8,072 nt of DNA from Candidatus Merdimorpha stercoravium (lineage in GTDB: Bacteria; Bacteroidota; Bacteroidia; Flavobacteriales; UBA1820). Position 1 is the first letter of the stretch, and every line of letters starts with the position of its first letter. This document shows positions 1 to 6,677 of the stretch, piece by piece. The notes under the pieces were generated by a model. That model ran no database searches and had not been told where the DNA came from. It saw only the letters and a list, made by a program, of their open reading frames with translations. The stretch is taken from assembly GCA_018715295.1 (NCBI GenBank), contig DVLY01000185.1:1-8072 (forward strand). The letters run 5' to 3'. The position numbers and the translations under genes were made by a program.

Positions 1-1962
1 AAAGCCCCGTCGGACGATACCCTTGCAGCCCCTTCGACGACGCTCGAAAAGATCGCTCTGTTCAAAAACGAAGAAGTGCCTTCCGACTTTTCGGAACTGG
101 GACGAACGGAAATCATCACCCGCCAGCAAATAGAATCCTGTGCTACCCAGACCCTTGCCGGGGTGCTGTCCCAGGCACTGAACACGTCGGTGCAGAGCAG
201 CGGCCCGATGCAGTCTTTCGGGCAGGTGTACATGCGCGGGGGTAGTGCGGAGGGAGTGCTGATCCTGTTGGACGGGCAGCGGATGAACAGCGTGCTGCGC
301 GAAACCTATACGCTGGACAATATCCCGGTAACCCTCGACATGATCGACCACATCGAGATCCGCACGGGTGCCAACGCCAAACAGTTCGGCGAATACGCCA
401 CCAACGGGGTGATCAACATCGTTACCCGTCGGGACATCGAAAACAACGGTATCAGTGTAGGTGGCTTCGGCGGTACCCAGTCCAATTACGGAGGGCATGT
501 GATCGGGACATACAACTACAAACGACTCGATGTGGTGGCCAGTGCAGCCGGGGAGACTTCCTCGTGGGAAGACCAGGAACGCACCGATGTGAAGACCCAC
601 CTGCATACGCAGTACAAGCTAACCAAATGGATGAATGTTTTCCTGGACGGGTCGTTCGTGTACAACCATTACAACATGCCGTACATGTTCCAGCGTTCGA
701 CCGGGGCGGAAAACATGAATACGTATTACTTCCGGGGAAATTTCGGCTTCGATATGCCGGTAGGCCCCCGTTTCGATCTGTTCGTGAAGTATGCGTACTC
801 CAATTTCAAAGACCAGTACGATCCGTACGGTTACCGCGATACGCCGTTGGACGATCCGTATGCGCATTATCTGCTCGACCAAGTGGTGTACGACCGGGTG
901 CGCAATTCCTCGTTCGATTTCGGAGGTAAATATCGTGCCAAGCGGATCGACGTATTCTTCGGCTTCAATTTCAACTCGGCCCGATTCATGTCCAACGATA
1001 TTTTGGGCGATTTGCTCAACGGTTGGACGCAGGTGCCGGGGAAACCCTACAACTTCTACAAATACGGCAACGGGATGGATTCCTGGCGTCTGTACTTGGA
1101 TGTGAGCCTGAAGATGCGCAAGTGGTACGCCAATGCGGGACTTTCGATCAACAATTCGACGGCCTATGAAAACGTAGCGTTCATGTACGGGGGAGAATTC
1201 GGATACAATGTATTGGAAGACAAACTGAAGGTTTTCGTCGGCTTCGACCGGGCATTCCGCAACGAGACGTTCTTCGAATTCTATTCCCACAGCGACCTGT
1301 TCTGGGGTAACGATTCTCCGGAAAACGAGTTCAACAACCAGTTCAACCTCGGAGTGAAATACCAGAACGATTACAGCAATCTGCTGCTCACCGGTTACTT
1401 ATCGACTGTCAAGAATGGGATCATTTCTCAGCTCCAGGAAAGCACTGGATATTTCCAGTATGTCAATTATACATCGGAAAATATTTCCGTAATGGGTGTC
1501 GAAGGTCGCTACCGGATCGACTTGAACCGCCTTACCTCCGGGGCGGTGCCGGTAACCAACCTGTCCGTGGCCTTTGCCTACAACCACAGCAACCTGGAAG
1601 ACGAATATTCCAAACTGACCTACAACTACGTCAAGTACAACGGCCAGGCCAGCGCTTCGGTGCGTATCCTGCGCAACCTTTCGCTCGATGTGGACTTCTC
1701 CCTGCAACAGCGCGCCGGGGATATCGTAGAGACGATCGGTGCCGATACGACTACCTACAAATGGGCTTCGCTTCTCTCGGCCCGCCTGATGTGGAAGCCG
1801 CAGAACGAACGTTATCAGGTCTATGTACAGGGGCGGAATCTGCTGAACCAGAAGTACTATACGGCTTCTTATGTACAGGCTCCGCAGATGTCCATCCTGG
1901 CTGGGGTGAAGTACAACTTTTACGTGGGTCGCAGCCGGAAGAACTATCACTATCAGAAATAA
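1..1962 (+). CDS. TonB-dependent outer membrane receptor, 5' end missing
   Basis: Outer membrane receptor of the plug-plus-barrel type, which imports a ligand with energy from TonB-ExbBD. The frame is open from base 1, so the signal peptide and true start lie upstream; the GTG at 76 is internal. About 653 residues are visible. The plug runs roughly from visible residue 35 to 145, with TEIITRQQIES, VYMRGG, LLDGQRMN and the plug-end pattern QFGEYATNGVINIVTR. The rest alternates aromatic and polar residues as in a 22-strand barrel, and a late strand reads YVQGRNLLNQKYY, typical of the C-terminal part of these barrels. Visible length and the compact plug suggest the small BtuB/siderophore type, not the roughly 1000-residue SusC type, and no SusD gene follows. 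The ligand cannot be told. After the last strand (GVKYNF) there is an unusual 13-residue tail ending in Lys. The gene ends 33 bases before a shared bidirectional terminator. Confidence 0.93.
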   Translation, partial: KAPSDDTLAAPSTTLEKIALFKNEEVPSDFSELGRTEIITRQQIESCATQTLAGVLSQALNTSVQSSGPMQSFGQVYMRGGSAEGVLILLDGQRMNSVLRETYTLDNIPVTLDMIDHIEIRTGANAKQFGEYATNGVINIVTRRDIENNGISVGGFGGTQSNYGGHVIGTYNYKRLDVVASAAGETSSWEDQERTDVKTHLHTQYKLTKWMNVFLDGSFVYNHYNMPYMFQRSTGAENMNTYYFRGNFGFDMPVGPRFDLFVKYAYSNFKDQYDPYGYRDTPLDDPYAHYLLDQVVYDRVRNSSFDFGGKYRAKRIDVFFGFNFNSARFMSNDILGDLLNGWTQVPGKPYNFYKYGNGMDSWRLYLDVSLKMRKWYANAGLSINNSTAYENVAFMYGGEFGYNVLEDKLKVFVGFDRAFRNETFFEFYSHSDLFWGNDSPENEFNNQFNLGVKYQNDYSNLLLTGYLSTVKNGIISQLQESTGYFQYVNYTSENISVMGVEGRYRIDLNRLTSGAVPVTNLSVAFAYNHSNLEDEYSKLTYNYVKYNGQASASVRILRNLSLDVDFSLQQRAGDIVETIGADTTTYKWASLLSARLMWKPQNERYQVYVQGRNLLNQKYYTASYVQAPQMSILAGVKYNFYVGRSRKNYHYQK

Positions 1963-1995
1963 ACCCTCGGAGGGACGTCGTGTCGAACGTCTCCT

Positions 1996-2054
1996 TCTGC
2001 GTGCAAGCAAAAAGCCCGGGGCCTTTGGCCCCGGGCTTTTTGCTTGCACGCAGA
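1996..2054. terminator. Bidirectional terminator between convergent genes
   Basis: A perfect inverted repeat has arms 1996-2023 and 2027-2054 and a TTT loop. From the loop outward, the stem is a 10-bp GC core (GCCCGGGGCC), a 5-bp A/T block and a further 13 bp (TCTGCGTGCAAGC and its complement). Read on either strand, the GC core is followed by TTTTT, as in a Rho-independent terminator. It sits between the receptor stop at 1962 (+) and the ackA stop at 2077 (-), so it probably ends both transcripts. The pairing that continues beyond the T-tract is unusual. Confidence 0.9.
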
Positions 2055-2076
2055 GGAAGGGTCCCCGCACGAGGAT

Positions 2077-3282
2077 TTATCCCAACTTTTGCAACAGGTT
2101 GAACGTCTGGGTAGCGATCTCCATCTCTTCGTCGGTGGGGATGACCAGCACCTTGACCCGAGTGTGGGGCGGGTTGATCTCCCGGATACCGTCGCTGGGT
2201 GCCGTATTGAGCGCCTGGTCGATCTCGATGCCGAAGAATTCCATCCCCCGGCAAACCTCGCTGCGAAGATAGAACGCATTTTCGCCGATACCGGCCGTGA
2301 AGACGATCGCATCGAGCCCGCCCATCGAAGCCGTATAAGCGCCGATGTATTGCTTGATGTGGTAGCAGTACAACTCGAAGGCAAAGCGCGCCCGCTCGTC
2401 GTTCTCCTTCAGACCCTGATACACGTCGCGCATGTCGGACGAACCGAAAAGGGCTTTCAGTCCCGACTCCTTGTTGAGGATGCGGGAAACGTCCTCGATG
2501 GAGTAGCCCAGTTGTTCCACCATGTAGAAGATCACCGACGGGTCGATGTCGCCCGAGCGGGTCCCCATCACCAGGCCGTTGAGCGGGCCCAGTCCCATCG
2601 ACGTGTCGATGCAACGGCCGTCCTTCACCGCAGCCACCGAAGCGCCGTTGCCCAGGTGGATGGTGATGATCCGGGAATCTTTCTTGCCCAGGTATTCTAT
2701 CGCCTTGCCCGAAACGTATTTGTGGCTCGTCCCGTGAAAGCCGTACTTGCGCACCCCATGCTGGGTGTAGAGATCCTCGGGTACCGGATACCGGTAGGCG
2801 ACGGGCGGCATGGTCTGATGGAAGGCCGTGTCGAATACCGCCACTTGCCGGGCATGGGGGAATACCTCGCGGGCCACCTTGTAGCCTTCGTAGGTCGGAG
2901 GATTGTGCAGGGGAGCCAGCGGGTAGAGTTCCTGGATGCGTTTTTCGACCTCCGGGGTGATCAGGCACGTGTCGGTGATATATTCCCCTCCGTGTACCAT
3001 GCGGTGGCCTACGGCGCGGATCTCGGACGGATCGGCGATCACGCCTACCTGCGGGTCGGTCAGCAGTTCGGCCACACGGCGAAGGCCGGCGGTGTGGTTG
3101 GGTATCTCGCACGTTTCCATGTGTTTTTCCATGCCCGCCTCGCGCAGGTATTTGTGGGTGATGCAGCCTTCCTTTTGGCCGATGCGTTCCACCAGGCCGG
3201 AAGACAGGGGCCGGCGGGTGTCCATGTCGATCAGCTTGTACTTGATGGACGAGCTGCCGGAGTTTAGAACCAATATTTTCAT
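2077..3282 (-). CDS. ackA: Acetate kinase
   Basis: Cytoplasmic enzyme that moves phosphate between acetyl-phosphate and ADP, giving acetate and ATP; it is the last step of the Pta-Ack pathway. The protein is 401 residues, the usual family length. The start at 3282 (MKILVLNSGSSSIKYKL) puts the family's N-terminal motif at residue 1; a longer in-frame start at 3333 would add 17 residues that do not fit. Family active-site residues can be placed: N7, R94 (GHRMVHGG), D151 (DTAFHQTMP), H183 (GFHGTSHKY), R242 (GTRSGDIDP), the GIGEN loop near 331-335 and the C-terminal Glu in PTDEEMEIA. All are present, so the enzyme should be active. It is the second gene of a pta-ackA operon, 63 bases after pta, with a hairpin in the gap. 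No Shine-Dalgarno is seen; the leader before ATG is A-rich. The shared terminator lies just past the stop. Confidence 0.98.
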   Translation of the reverse strand: MKILVLNSGSSSIKYKLIDMDTRRPLSSGLVERIGQKEGCITHKYLREAGMEKHMETCEIPNHTAGLRRVAELLTDPQVGVIADPSEIRAVGHRMVHGGEYITDTCLITPEVEKRIQELYPLAPLHNPPTYEGYKVAREVFPHARQVAVFDTAFHQTMPPVAYRYPVPEDLYTQHGVRKYGFHGTSHKYVSGKAIEYLGKKDSRIITIHLGNGASVAAVKDGRCIDTSMGLGPLNGLVMGTRSGDIDPSVIFYMVEQLGYSIEDVSRILNKESGLKALFGSSDMRDVYQGLKENDERARFAFELYCYHIKQYIGAYTASMGGLDAIVFTAGIGENAFYLRSEVCRGMEFFGIEIDQALNTAPSDGIREINPPHTRVKVLVIPTDEEMEIATQTFNLLQKLG

Positions 3283-3317
3283 GCTGTCAAATCTTGTTTT
3301 TCTCTGTACGTTCTTTT

Positions 3318-3342
3318 GCCGGGAGAAGCACATCTCCCCGGC
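3318..3342 (-). other. Intercistronic hairpin in the pta-ackA transcript
   Basis: Arms 3318-3326 and 3333-3342 pair over 9 bp with one bulged base and a 6-base loop. On the transcript strand the order is GCCGGGGAGA, TGTGCT, TCTCCCGGC. It starts 3 bases after the pta stop codon and ends 35 bases before the ackA ATG. It is followed by AAAAG, not a T-tract, so it should not terminate transcription by itself. It could be an mRNA processing or stability element, or help set the pta-to-ackA ratio; that role is inferred. Confidence 0.5.
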
Positions 3343-3345
3343 GGG

Positions 3346-5439
3346 TTATTTGTCTTGTGCCTGGATGGCGGTGATGATGATCGTGTTGAGGATATCGTCC
3401 ACCGTGCAGCCGCGCGAGAGGTCGTTCACCGGTTTGTTCAGTCCCTGGAGCATCGGGCCGATGGCCAAGGCGCCCGTTTCGCGTTGGACGGCCTTGTAGG
3501 TGTTGTTGCCCGTGTTCAGGTCGGGGAAGATGAGCACCGAGGCTTGTCCGGCTACTTTCGAGTCGGGCATCTTGCTGCGTCCTACCTTCATGTCGACGGC
3601 CGCGTCGTACTGGATGGGGCCTTCGAGCAGCAGGTCGGGACGGCGTTCGCGGGCGATGGCAGTGGCTTCGCGTACGGTATCCACGTCGGCTCCCTTGCCG
3701 GAAGTACCGGACGAGTAGGAGAGCAGCGCCACCTTCGGTTCGATGCCGAAAGCCCGTGCCGTGTCGGCCGACGAGATGGCGATCTCGGCCAGTTGGGCGG
3801 CGTCGGGGTTGGGGTTGACGGCGCAGTCGCCGAATACCGATACGCGGTCGGGCAGGCACATGAAGAATACGGACGATACGATCGAGACGTCTTTTTTGGT
3901 CTTGATGATCTGGAAGGCGGGCAGGATCGTGTGCGCCGTGGTGTGGGTGGCTCCCGATACCATACCGTCGGCCAGGCCTTTGTAAACCATCATCGTGCCG
4001 AAGTACGAGACGTCGGCCACCGTGTCGTGGGCCGCTTCTTCGGTGATGCCTTTGTTTTTCCGCAGTTCGTAGAACGTCTTGGCAAAGTCTTCGTAATACG
4101 GGCTGTTTACCGGGTCGATGATGTTCACTTTTTCCGTGTCGATCTCTACGCCGGCGCGCATGGCGGTTTCGAGCACCATTTCACGCGTACCGAGGATGGT
4201 CAGGTCCACCAGGTCCATGTTGGCCAGGCGGGCGGCCGCCGTAACGATGCGCTCGTCGTCCCCTTCGGGCAGCACAATGTGGCGGCGCTGGGATTTGGCC
4301 ATCTTGTAGAGGTTGTACAGGAACATTTTCGGGGTCATGCCGTCCGTTTTGAACGTAATGATCTTTTTTTCGAGCGCTTCGGTGTCGATGGATTCGCGGA
4401 ATGCGCGGAGCATGGTTTCGATCTTGTCGATGCTCGTGGGGTAGATCCGCGAATTGACCCGGCTCACGGTTACGGCCGTATCGAACGTGTTGCCCTGGAC
4501 GCTCATCACGGGCATGGCCAGCATGTTGCTGTCGAACAGGCGGATGATTTCCCTATCGGGAAGCAATCCGGCCGAGAGGACTACCCCCGAGATGTTGGGA
4601 CACGAGGGCGAAAGATTGGCCAGGGCTGCGGCCATCAGGATTTCGCTGCGGTCGCCCGGGACGATGATCAGGGTATTGTTGTGCACCGTCTTGAGGAAGT
4701 TCGGGGCTTGCATGGCGCCTACCTGCGAGTCTTCCACCACGTTGGACAAGTAGTCGTGCCCCAGCAGCACGCGAGCGCCCAAAGCGCTGCGGATTTCATC
4801 TACCGTGGGGCAGTCCAGACGGTGGTTGGCCGGGATGGCGGCGGTGAGCACGTTGTCGTTTTCGAGCGCCAGGGAGATGTCGTCGCGCAGTTTTTTCAAG
4901 TCGCCCGAGGCTTTGTTGGCGATGGCGGCCAGGACTTCGACGTCTCTTTCACGGAATTGCTTGTAGAGCAGACTGATGTTCGAAACCAGTTCTTCGTCCG
5001 AGAGGTCGTTCTGGGCTTCGACCAGGATGGTGGGAAGGCCCAGGTTGCGGGGGATTTCGAGGTTGATCTCGAACTCCAGGATGGAGCCTTCGGGGAAAAA
5101 GTCGCTGCCGTCCACCAGGATGTAGTCGTAACGCTCTTCCAAAGCCTTGTATTGGGCGATGATGCGGCTGATCACCACGTCCTGTTTGCCTTGGTTGGTC
5201 AGGCGTTCGATCTGCGAACGGGAAAAGACAAAGGCTTCCTCGTACTCTTGGTCCAGGTTGAAGTACGAGAGCATGGTTTCGATGTGTTCGTCCCGGGCAC
5301 CGTTTACCGGATCGGAGATTACGGGACGGAAATAACCCACTTTGCGGGCCATCCCCACCAGGATGTTCATCAACCCGAGCGAAACGGAGGTCTTGCCGCT
5401 GCGGGCGTGGGAGGTGGCCACAAATACTGCTTTGTTCAT
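3346..5439 (-). CDS. pta: Phosphate acetyltransferase, long multidomain form
   Basis: Cytoplasmic enzyme that converts acetyl-CoA plus phosphate to acetyl-phosphate plus CoA, feeding AckA. At 697 residues it is the long, three-part form. Residues 1 to about 200 are a P-loop NTPase-like domain of the BioD/CobQ type (ATSHARSGKTSVS at 8-20, with ILVDGSDFF near 107-115). About 215-330 matches the DRTGG regulatory domain. About 375-692 is the catalytic PTA_PTB domain, with LPEGDDERIV (390-399), DGMVSGATHTTAHTILPAF (491-509), YSSGTSGKG (575-583), EGPIQYDAAVD (606-616) and LIFPDLNTGNNTYK (636-649). The ATG at 5439 gives MNKAVFVATS, the expected N-terminus. It is first in the operon, before ackA. A TAACTTTG promoter box lies 44 bases upstream. 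The gene contains no TTA, CTA or TCA codons, a bias expected of a highly expressed gene. Confidence 0.98.
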   Translation of the reverse strand: MNKAVFVATSHARSGKTSVSLGLMNILVGMARKVGYFRPVISDPVNGARDEHIETMLSYFNLDQEYEEAFVFSRSQIERLTNQGKQDVVISRIIAQYKALEERYDYILVDGSDFFPEGSILEFEINLEIPRNLGLPTILVEAQNDLSDEELVSNISLLYKQFRERDVEVLAAIANKASGDLKKLRDDISLALENDNVLTAAIPANHRLDCPTVDEIRSALGARVLLGHDYLSNVVEDSQVGAMQAPNFLKTVHNNTLIIVPGDRSEILMAAALANLSPSCPNISGVVLSAGLLPDREIIRLFDSNMLAMPVMSVQGNTFDTAVTVSRVNSRIYPTSIDKIETMLRAFRESIDTEALEKKIITFKTDGMTPKMFLYNLYKMAKSQRRHIVLPEGDDERIVTAAARLANMDLVDLTILGTREMVLETAMRAGVEIDTEKVNIIDPVNSPYYEDFAKTFYELRKNKGITEEAAHDTVADVSYFGTMMVYKGLADGMVSGATHTTAHTILPAFQIIKTKKDVSIVSSVFFMCLPDRVSVFGDCAVNPNPDAAQLAEIAISSADTARAFGIEPKVALLSYSSGTSGKGADVDTVREATAIARERRPDLLLEGPIQYDAAVDMKVGRSKMPDSKVAGQASVLIFPDLNTGNNTYKAVQRETGALAIGPMLQGLNKPVNDLSRGCTVDDILNTIIITAIQAQDK

Positions 5440-5482
5440 GTCTTATGATTGTTTTATTCGATGCTTCTGCGGTAGGGATGCA

Positions 5483-5490
5483 CAAAGTTA
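5483..5490 (-). promoter_or_regulatory. Predicted -7 box for pta-ackA
   Basis: Read on the minus strand this is TAACTTTG, an exact match to the Bacteroidota housekeeping -7 consensus TAnnTTTG. Transcription would start near 5476 and give a leader of about 37 bases before the pta ATG. No clear TTTG is found at the expected -33 position, so an activator or an extended element may help. The leader is A/T-rich near the start codon and lacks a Shine-Dalgarno sequence, as is common in this phylum. Confidence 0.5.
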
Positions 5491-5599
5491 GTCATTCCAC
5501 CGGGAAATTGTTCTCTCCGGCGGCGGGTTTTCCGGCTCGGGCGACGAGAATATTTTCATAAAAGTTGCTAACGATGTATTAAAAAAAAGCTTGTCTTCA

Positions 5600-5629
5600 T
5601 TGCCGTATCTAAAATTTGGATTTAATTTG
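5600..5629 (+). promoter_or_regulatory. Possible promoter for the 5758 gene
   Basis: TTG (5600-5602) is followed after 20 bases by TAATTTG (5623-5629). This resembles the Bacteroidota -33 TTTG and -7 TAnnTTTG boxes, but the -7 box is one base short. A second, overlapping candidate is TTG (5591-5593) with TAAAATTTG (5610-5618), whose -7 box is one base long. Neither is exact. If the first is used, transcription starts around 5636 and leaves a leader of about 120 bases. Confidence 0.35.
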
Positions 5630-5725
5630 TACCGGCCGTAGCGGAAGTACGTCCGAGGATTGCCGCAGGGGGATACCCGGTTGGGCAGGGAGTACGGTTA
5701 TCGTTATGGCGTTGCTCGAGAACGG
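5630..5725 (+). other. GC-rich leader with possible RNA structure
   Basis: A GC-rich segment sits between A/T-rich flanks right where the predicted transcript would begin. By eye, CCGTA (5636-5640) can pair with TACGG (5693-5697), closing an outer stem. Inside it, CGGA (5642-5645) pairs with TCCG (5652-5655), or TGCC (5661-5664) with GGCA (5684-5687). CGTT (5710-5713) can pair with AACG (5721-5724). I do not recognise a known riboswitch or RNA family. The stems are short and could be chance. Confidence 0.3.
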
Positions 5726-5757
5726 AAAAACGAATATTCATACTTTTCTCATCTACG

Positions 5758-6546
5758 ATGAAACACACCCTTGCAACAGGCAAAATAGGATCGGTACTGC
5801 TGTTACTTTGTTTTCTCTCCTTTTGTGAAAGTGCCTATGCGCAGTTGCGCGAGGAGATCATACGCGGGCGTATCGTAGACTTGTATACCAAAAAACCGGT
5901 GCAGAGCGTCCACGTGGTCAATCTGACGACCCTCAAGGCCTCCAATACCGATGAAAACGGTTTCTTTTACCTCGCGGCTGCCCTGGGCGATTCGCTGTAC
6001 ATCTCCTGTGTGGGGTACAGCAACGAAACGGTGCGCGTGTCCGAAAATACGATGAACCGGGAATACACCTCGTATTACATCACTCCGGCGGTGTACGAAC
6101 TGGGCGATGTGGTCGTACGGGGCAACCACCTCACCGGCATCCTCGAAGTGGATGTGCGTTCGCTCGATCCGGTGGTGTCCGAAAAACCGGTTTCGCTGGC
6201 CAACCTGAAGACTTCGGAACAGATCGACAAGTCGGCCGCACGGCGTCTCAATCCGTTCAACCCGGTGGAATTTGTCAATTACTTCTTCTCCAACGACCGG
6301 AAGATCAAAAAGATGATCCAGGAAGACGAAGTGGCCACGATGCTTGCCGAACGCTACGACCGCGATTTCCTCAAAAAATCCCTCGGCCTCACCCAGGAAC
6401 AGATCGACGAACTGCTCATCTATTGCCAGCAGGATCCCAAATGGGTGCTCCATGCTTCGGACCTGGAACTGCTCCAGGTACTGATGAAGTGCAAGGAAGA
6501 AATGGACGCCAAAAAAGCCAAGGAATCCGGGGCTTCCCAGGAATGA
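5758..6546 (+). CDS. Secreted CarboxypepD_reg-like domain protein with helical C-terminus
   Basis: Exported 262-residue protein of unknown function. Residues 1-28 are a signal peptide with a strong hydrophobic core and a type I site SAYA|Q. Residues about 34-100 form a carboxypeptidase-regulatory-like beta-sandwich: RGRIVDLYTKKPVQSVHVVN, then NTDENGFFYL, then GDSLYISCVGY, the same layout found at the N-terminus of many Bacteroidota TonB receptors. ELGDVVVRG (115-122) resembles the segment that links this domain to a receptor plug, but no plug or barrel follows. Residues about 160-250 look helical, with NPFNPVEFVNYFFS, RKIKKMIQEDE, YDRDFLKKSLGL and TQEQIDELLIYC. From memory, similar proteins with this tail occur in Flavobacteriia, so it is probably a conserved phylum family. 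A periplasmic or cell-envelope role is inferred. It starts at ATG 5758 without a Shine-Dalgarno and is followed by a strong terminator, so it is probably its own transcription unit. Confidence 0.85.
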   Translation: MKHTLATGKIGSVLLLLCFLSFCESAYAQLREEIIRGRIVDLYTKKPVQSVHVVNLTTLKASNTDENGFFYLAAALGDSLYISCVGYSNETVRVSENTMNREYTSYYITPAVYELGDVVVRGNHLTGILEVDVRSLDPVVSEKPVSLANLKTSEQIDKSAARRLNPFNPVEFVNYFFSNDRKIKKMIQEDEVATMLAERYDRDFLKKSLGLTQEQIDELLIYCQQDPKWVLHASDLELLQVLMKCKEEMDAKKAKESGASQE

Positions 6547-6607
6547 TCATTTTTTGATTTGTCCGCAAAGAGGGGGGGGAGAAATAAAGTAAAAAAGCAA
6601 AGCGAAT

Positions 6608-6644
6608 AAAAGCGCCTTTCTTTTGAAAAGAAAGGCGCTTTTTC
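6608..6644 (+). terminator. Rho-independent terminator after the 5758 gene
   Basis: A perfect inverted repeat of 17 bp is centred on G6625, with arms 6608-6624 and 6626-6642. The core is AAAGCGCCTTTC paired with GAAAGGCGCTTT. It is followed by a T-rich run (TTTTTCTTATTTT). It lies 62 bases past the stop at 6546 and 34 bases before the next ATG. The A-run at the left foot means it may also work weakly on the minus strand. Confidence 0.88.
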
Positions 6645-6653
6645 TTATTTTCG
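6622..6653 (+). promoter_or_regulatory. Possible promoter for the 6678 gene, overlapping the terminator
   Basis: TTTG (6622-6625) in the apex of the terminator hairpin is followed after 20 bases by TATTTTCG (6646-6653), a one-mismatch version of the Bacteroidota -7 box TAnnTTTG. Transcription would start near 6660 and give a leader of about 18 bases. The match may be chance because the region is T-rich. Confidence 0.3.
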
Positions 6654-6677
6654 CATATCCCATCATACAACTGCGAC

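Larger units (their letters stand above)
5440..5757. other. Divergent intergenic region between pta and the 5758 gene
   Basis: This 318-base stretch holds no convincing gene. It contains the pta -7 box (5483-5490, minus strand), a mixed GC-rich part (5500-5555), an A/T-rich part with eight consecutive A (5581-5588), weak plus-strand promoter boxes (5600-5629) and a GC-rich leader (about 5630-5720) that may fold. A short TTG-initiated reading frame at 5616-5828 exists, but its predicted peptide looks random and overlaps the start of the 5758 gene in another frame. Confidence 0.7.

Noticed and set aside
76..78. GTG as the start of the receptor gene
   Set aside because: The frame stays open to base 1 and residues before the GTG read like the end of the pre-plug segment. 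A start here would lack a signal peptide.
1..1962. Polysaccharide utilisation locus anchored on the TonB receptor
   Set aside because: The receptor is too short for the SusC type, the next gene is convergent ackA, and no SusD, glycoside hydrolase or sensor gene is in view.
1751..3112. A 453-codon minus-strand frame spanning the receptor 3' end, the terminator and part of ackA
   Set aside because: It crosses a strong terminator and two real genes, and its product is low-complexity, rich in Arg, Pro and Gly.
2044..3267. A 407-codon open frame on the plus strand opposite ackA
   Set aside because: It is in codon register with ackA, which is a clear acetate kinase with all active-site residues. 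Same codon-bias artefact.
3283..3333. Longer N-terminus for acetate kinase starting at 3333
   Set aside because: It would add MCFSRQKNVQRKTRFDS ahead of the standard MKILVLNSGSSS start and would include half of the intercistronic hairpin.
3316..5448. A 710-codon open frame on the plus strand opposite pta
   Set aside because: It is in exact codon register with pta and stays open only because pta avoids TTA, CTA and TCA. The predicted protein has the Val/Gly/Asp/His-rich look of an antisense shadow and no recognisable domain.
5616..5828. A 70-codon frame beginning with TTG upstream of the 5758 gene
   Set aside because: The peptide has no signal or domain, the start is non-standard, it starts inside promoter-like sequence and it overlaps the signal peptide of the real gene in another frame.
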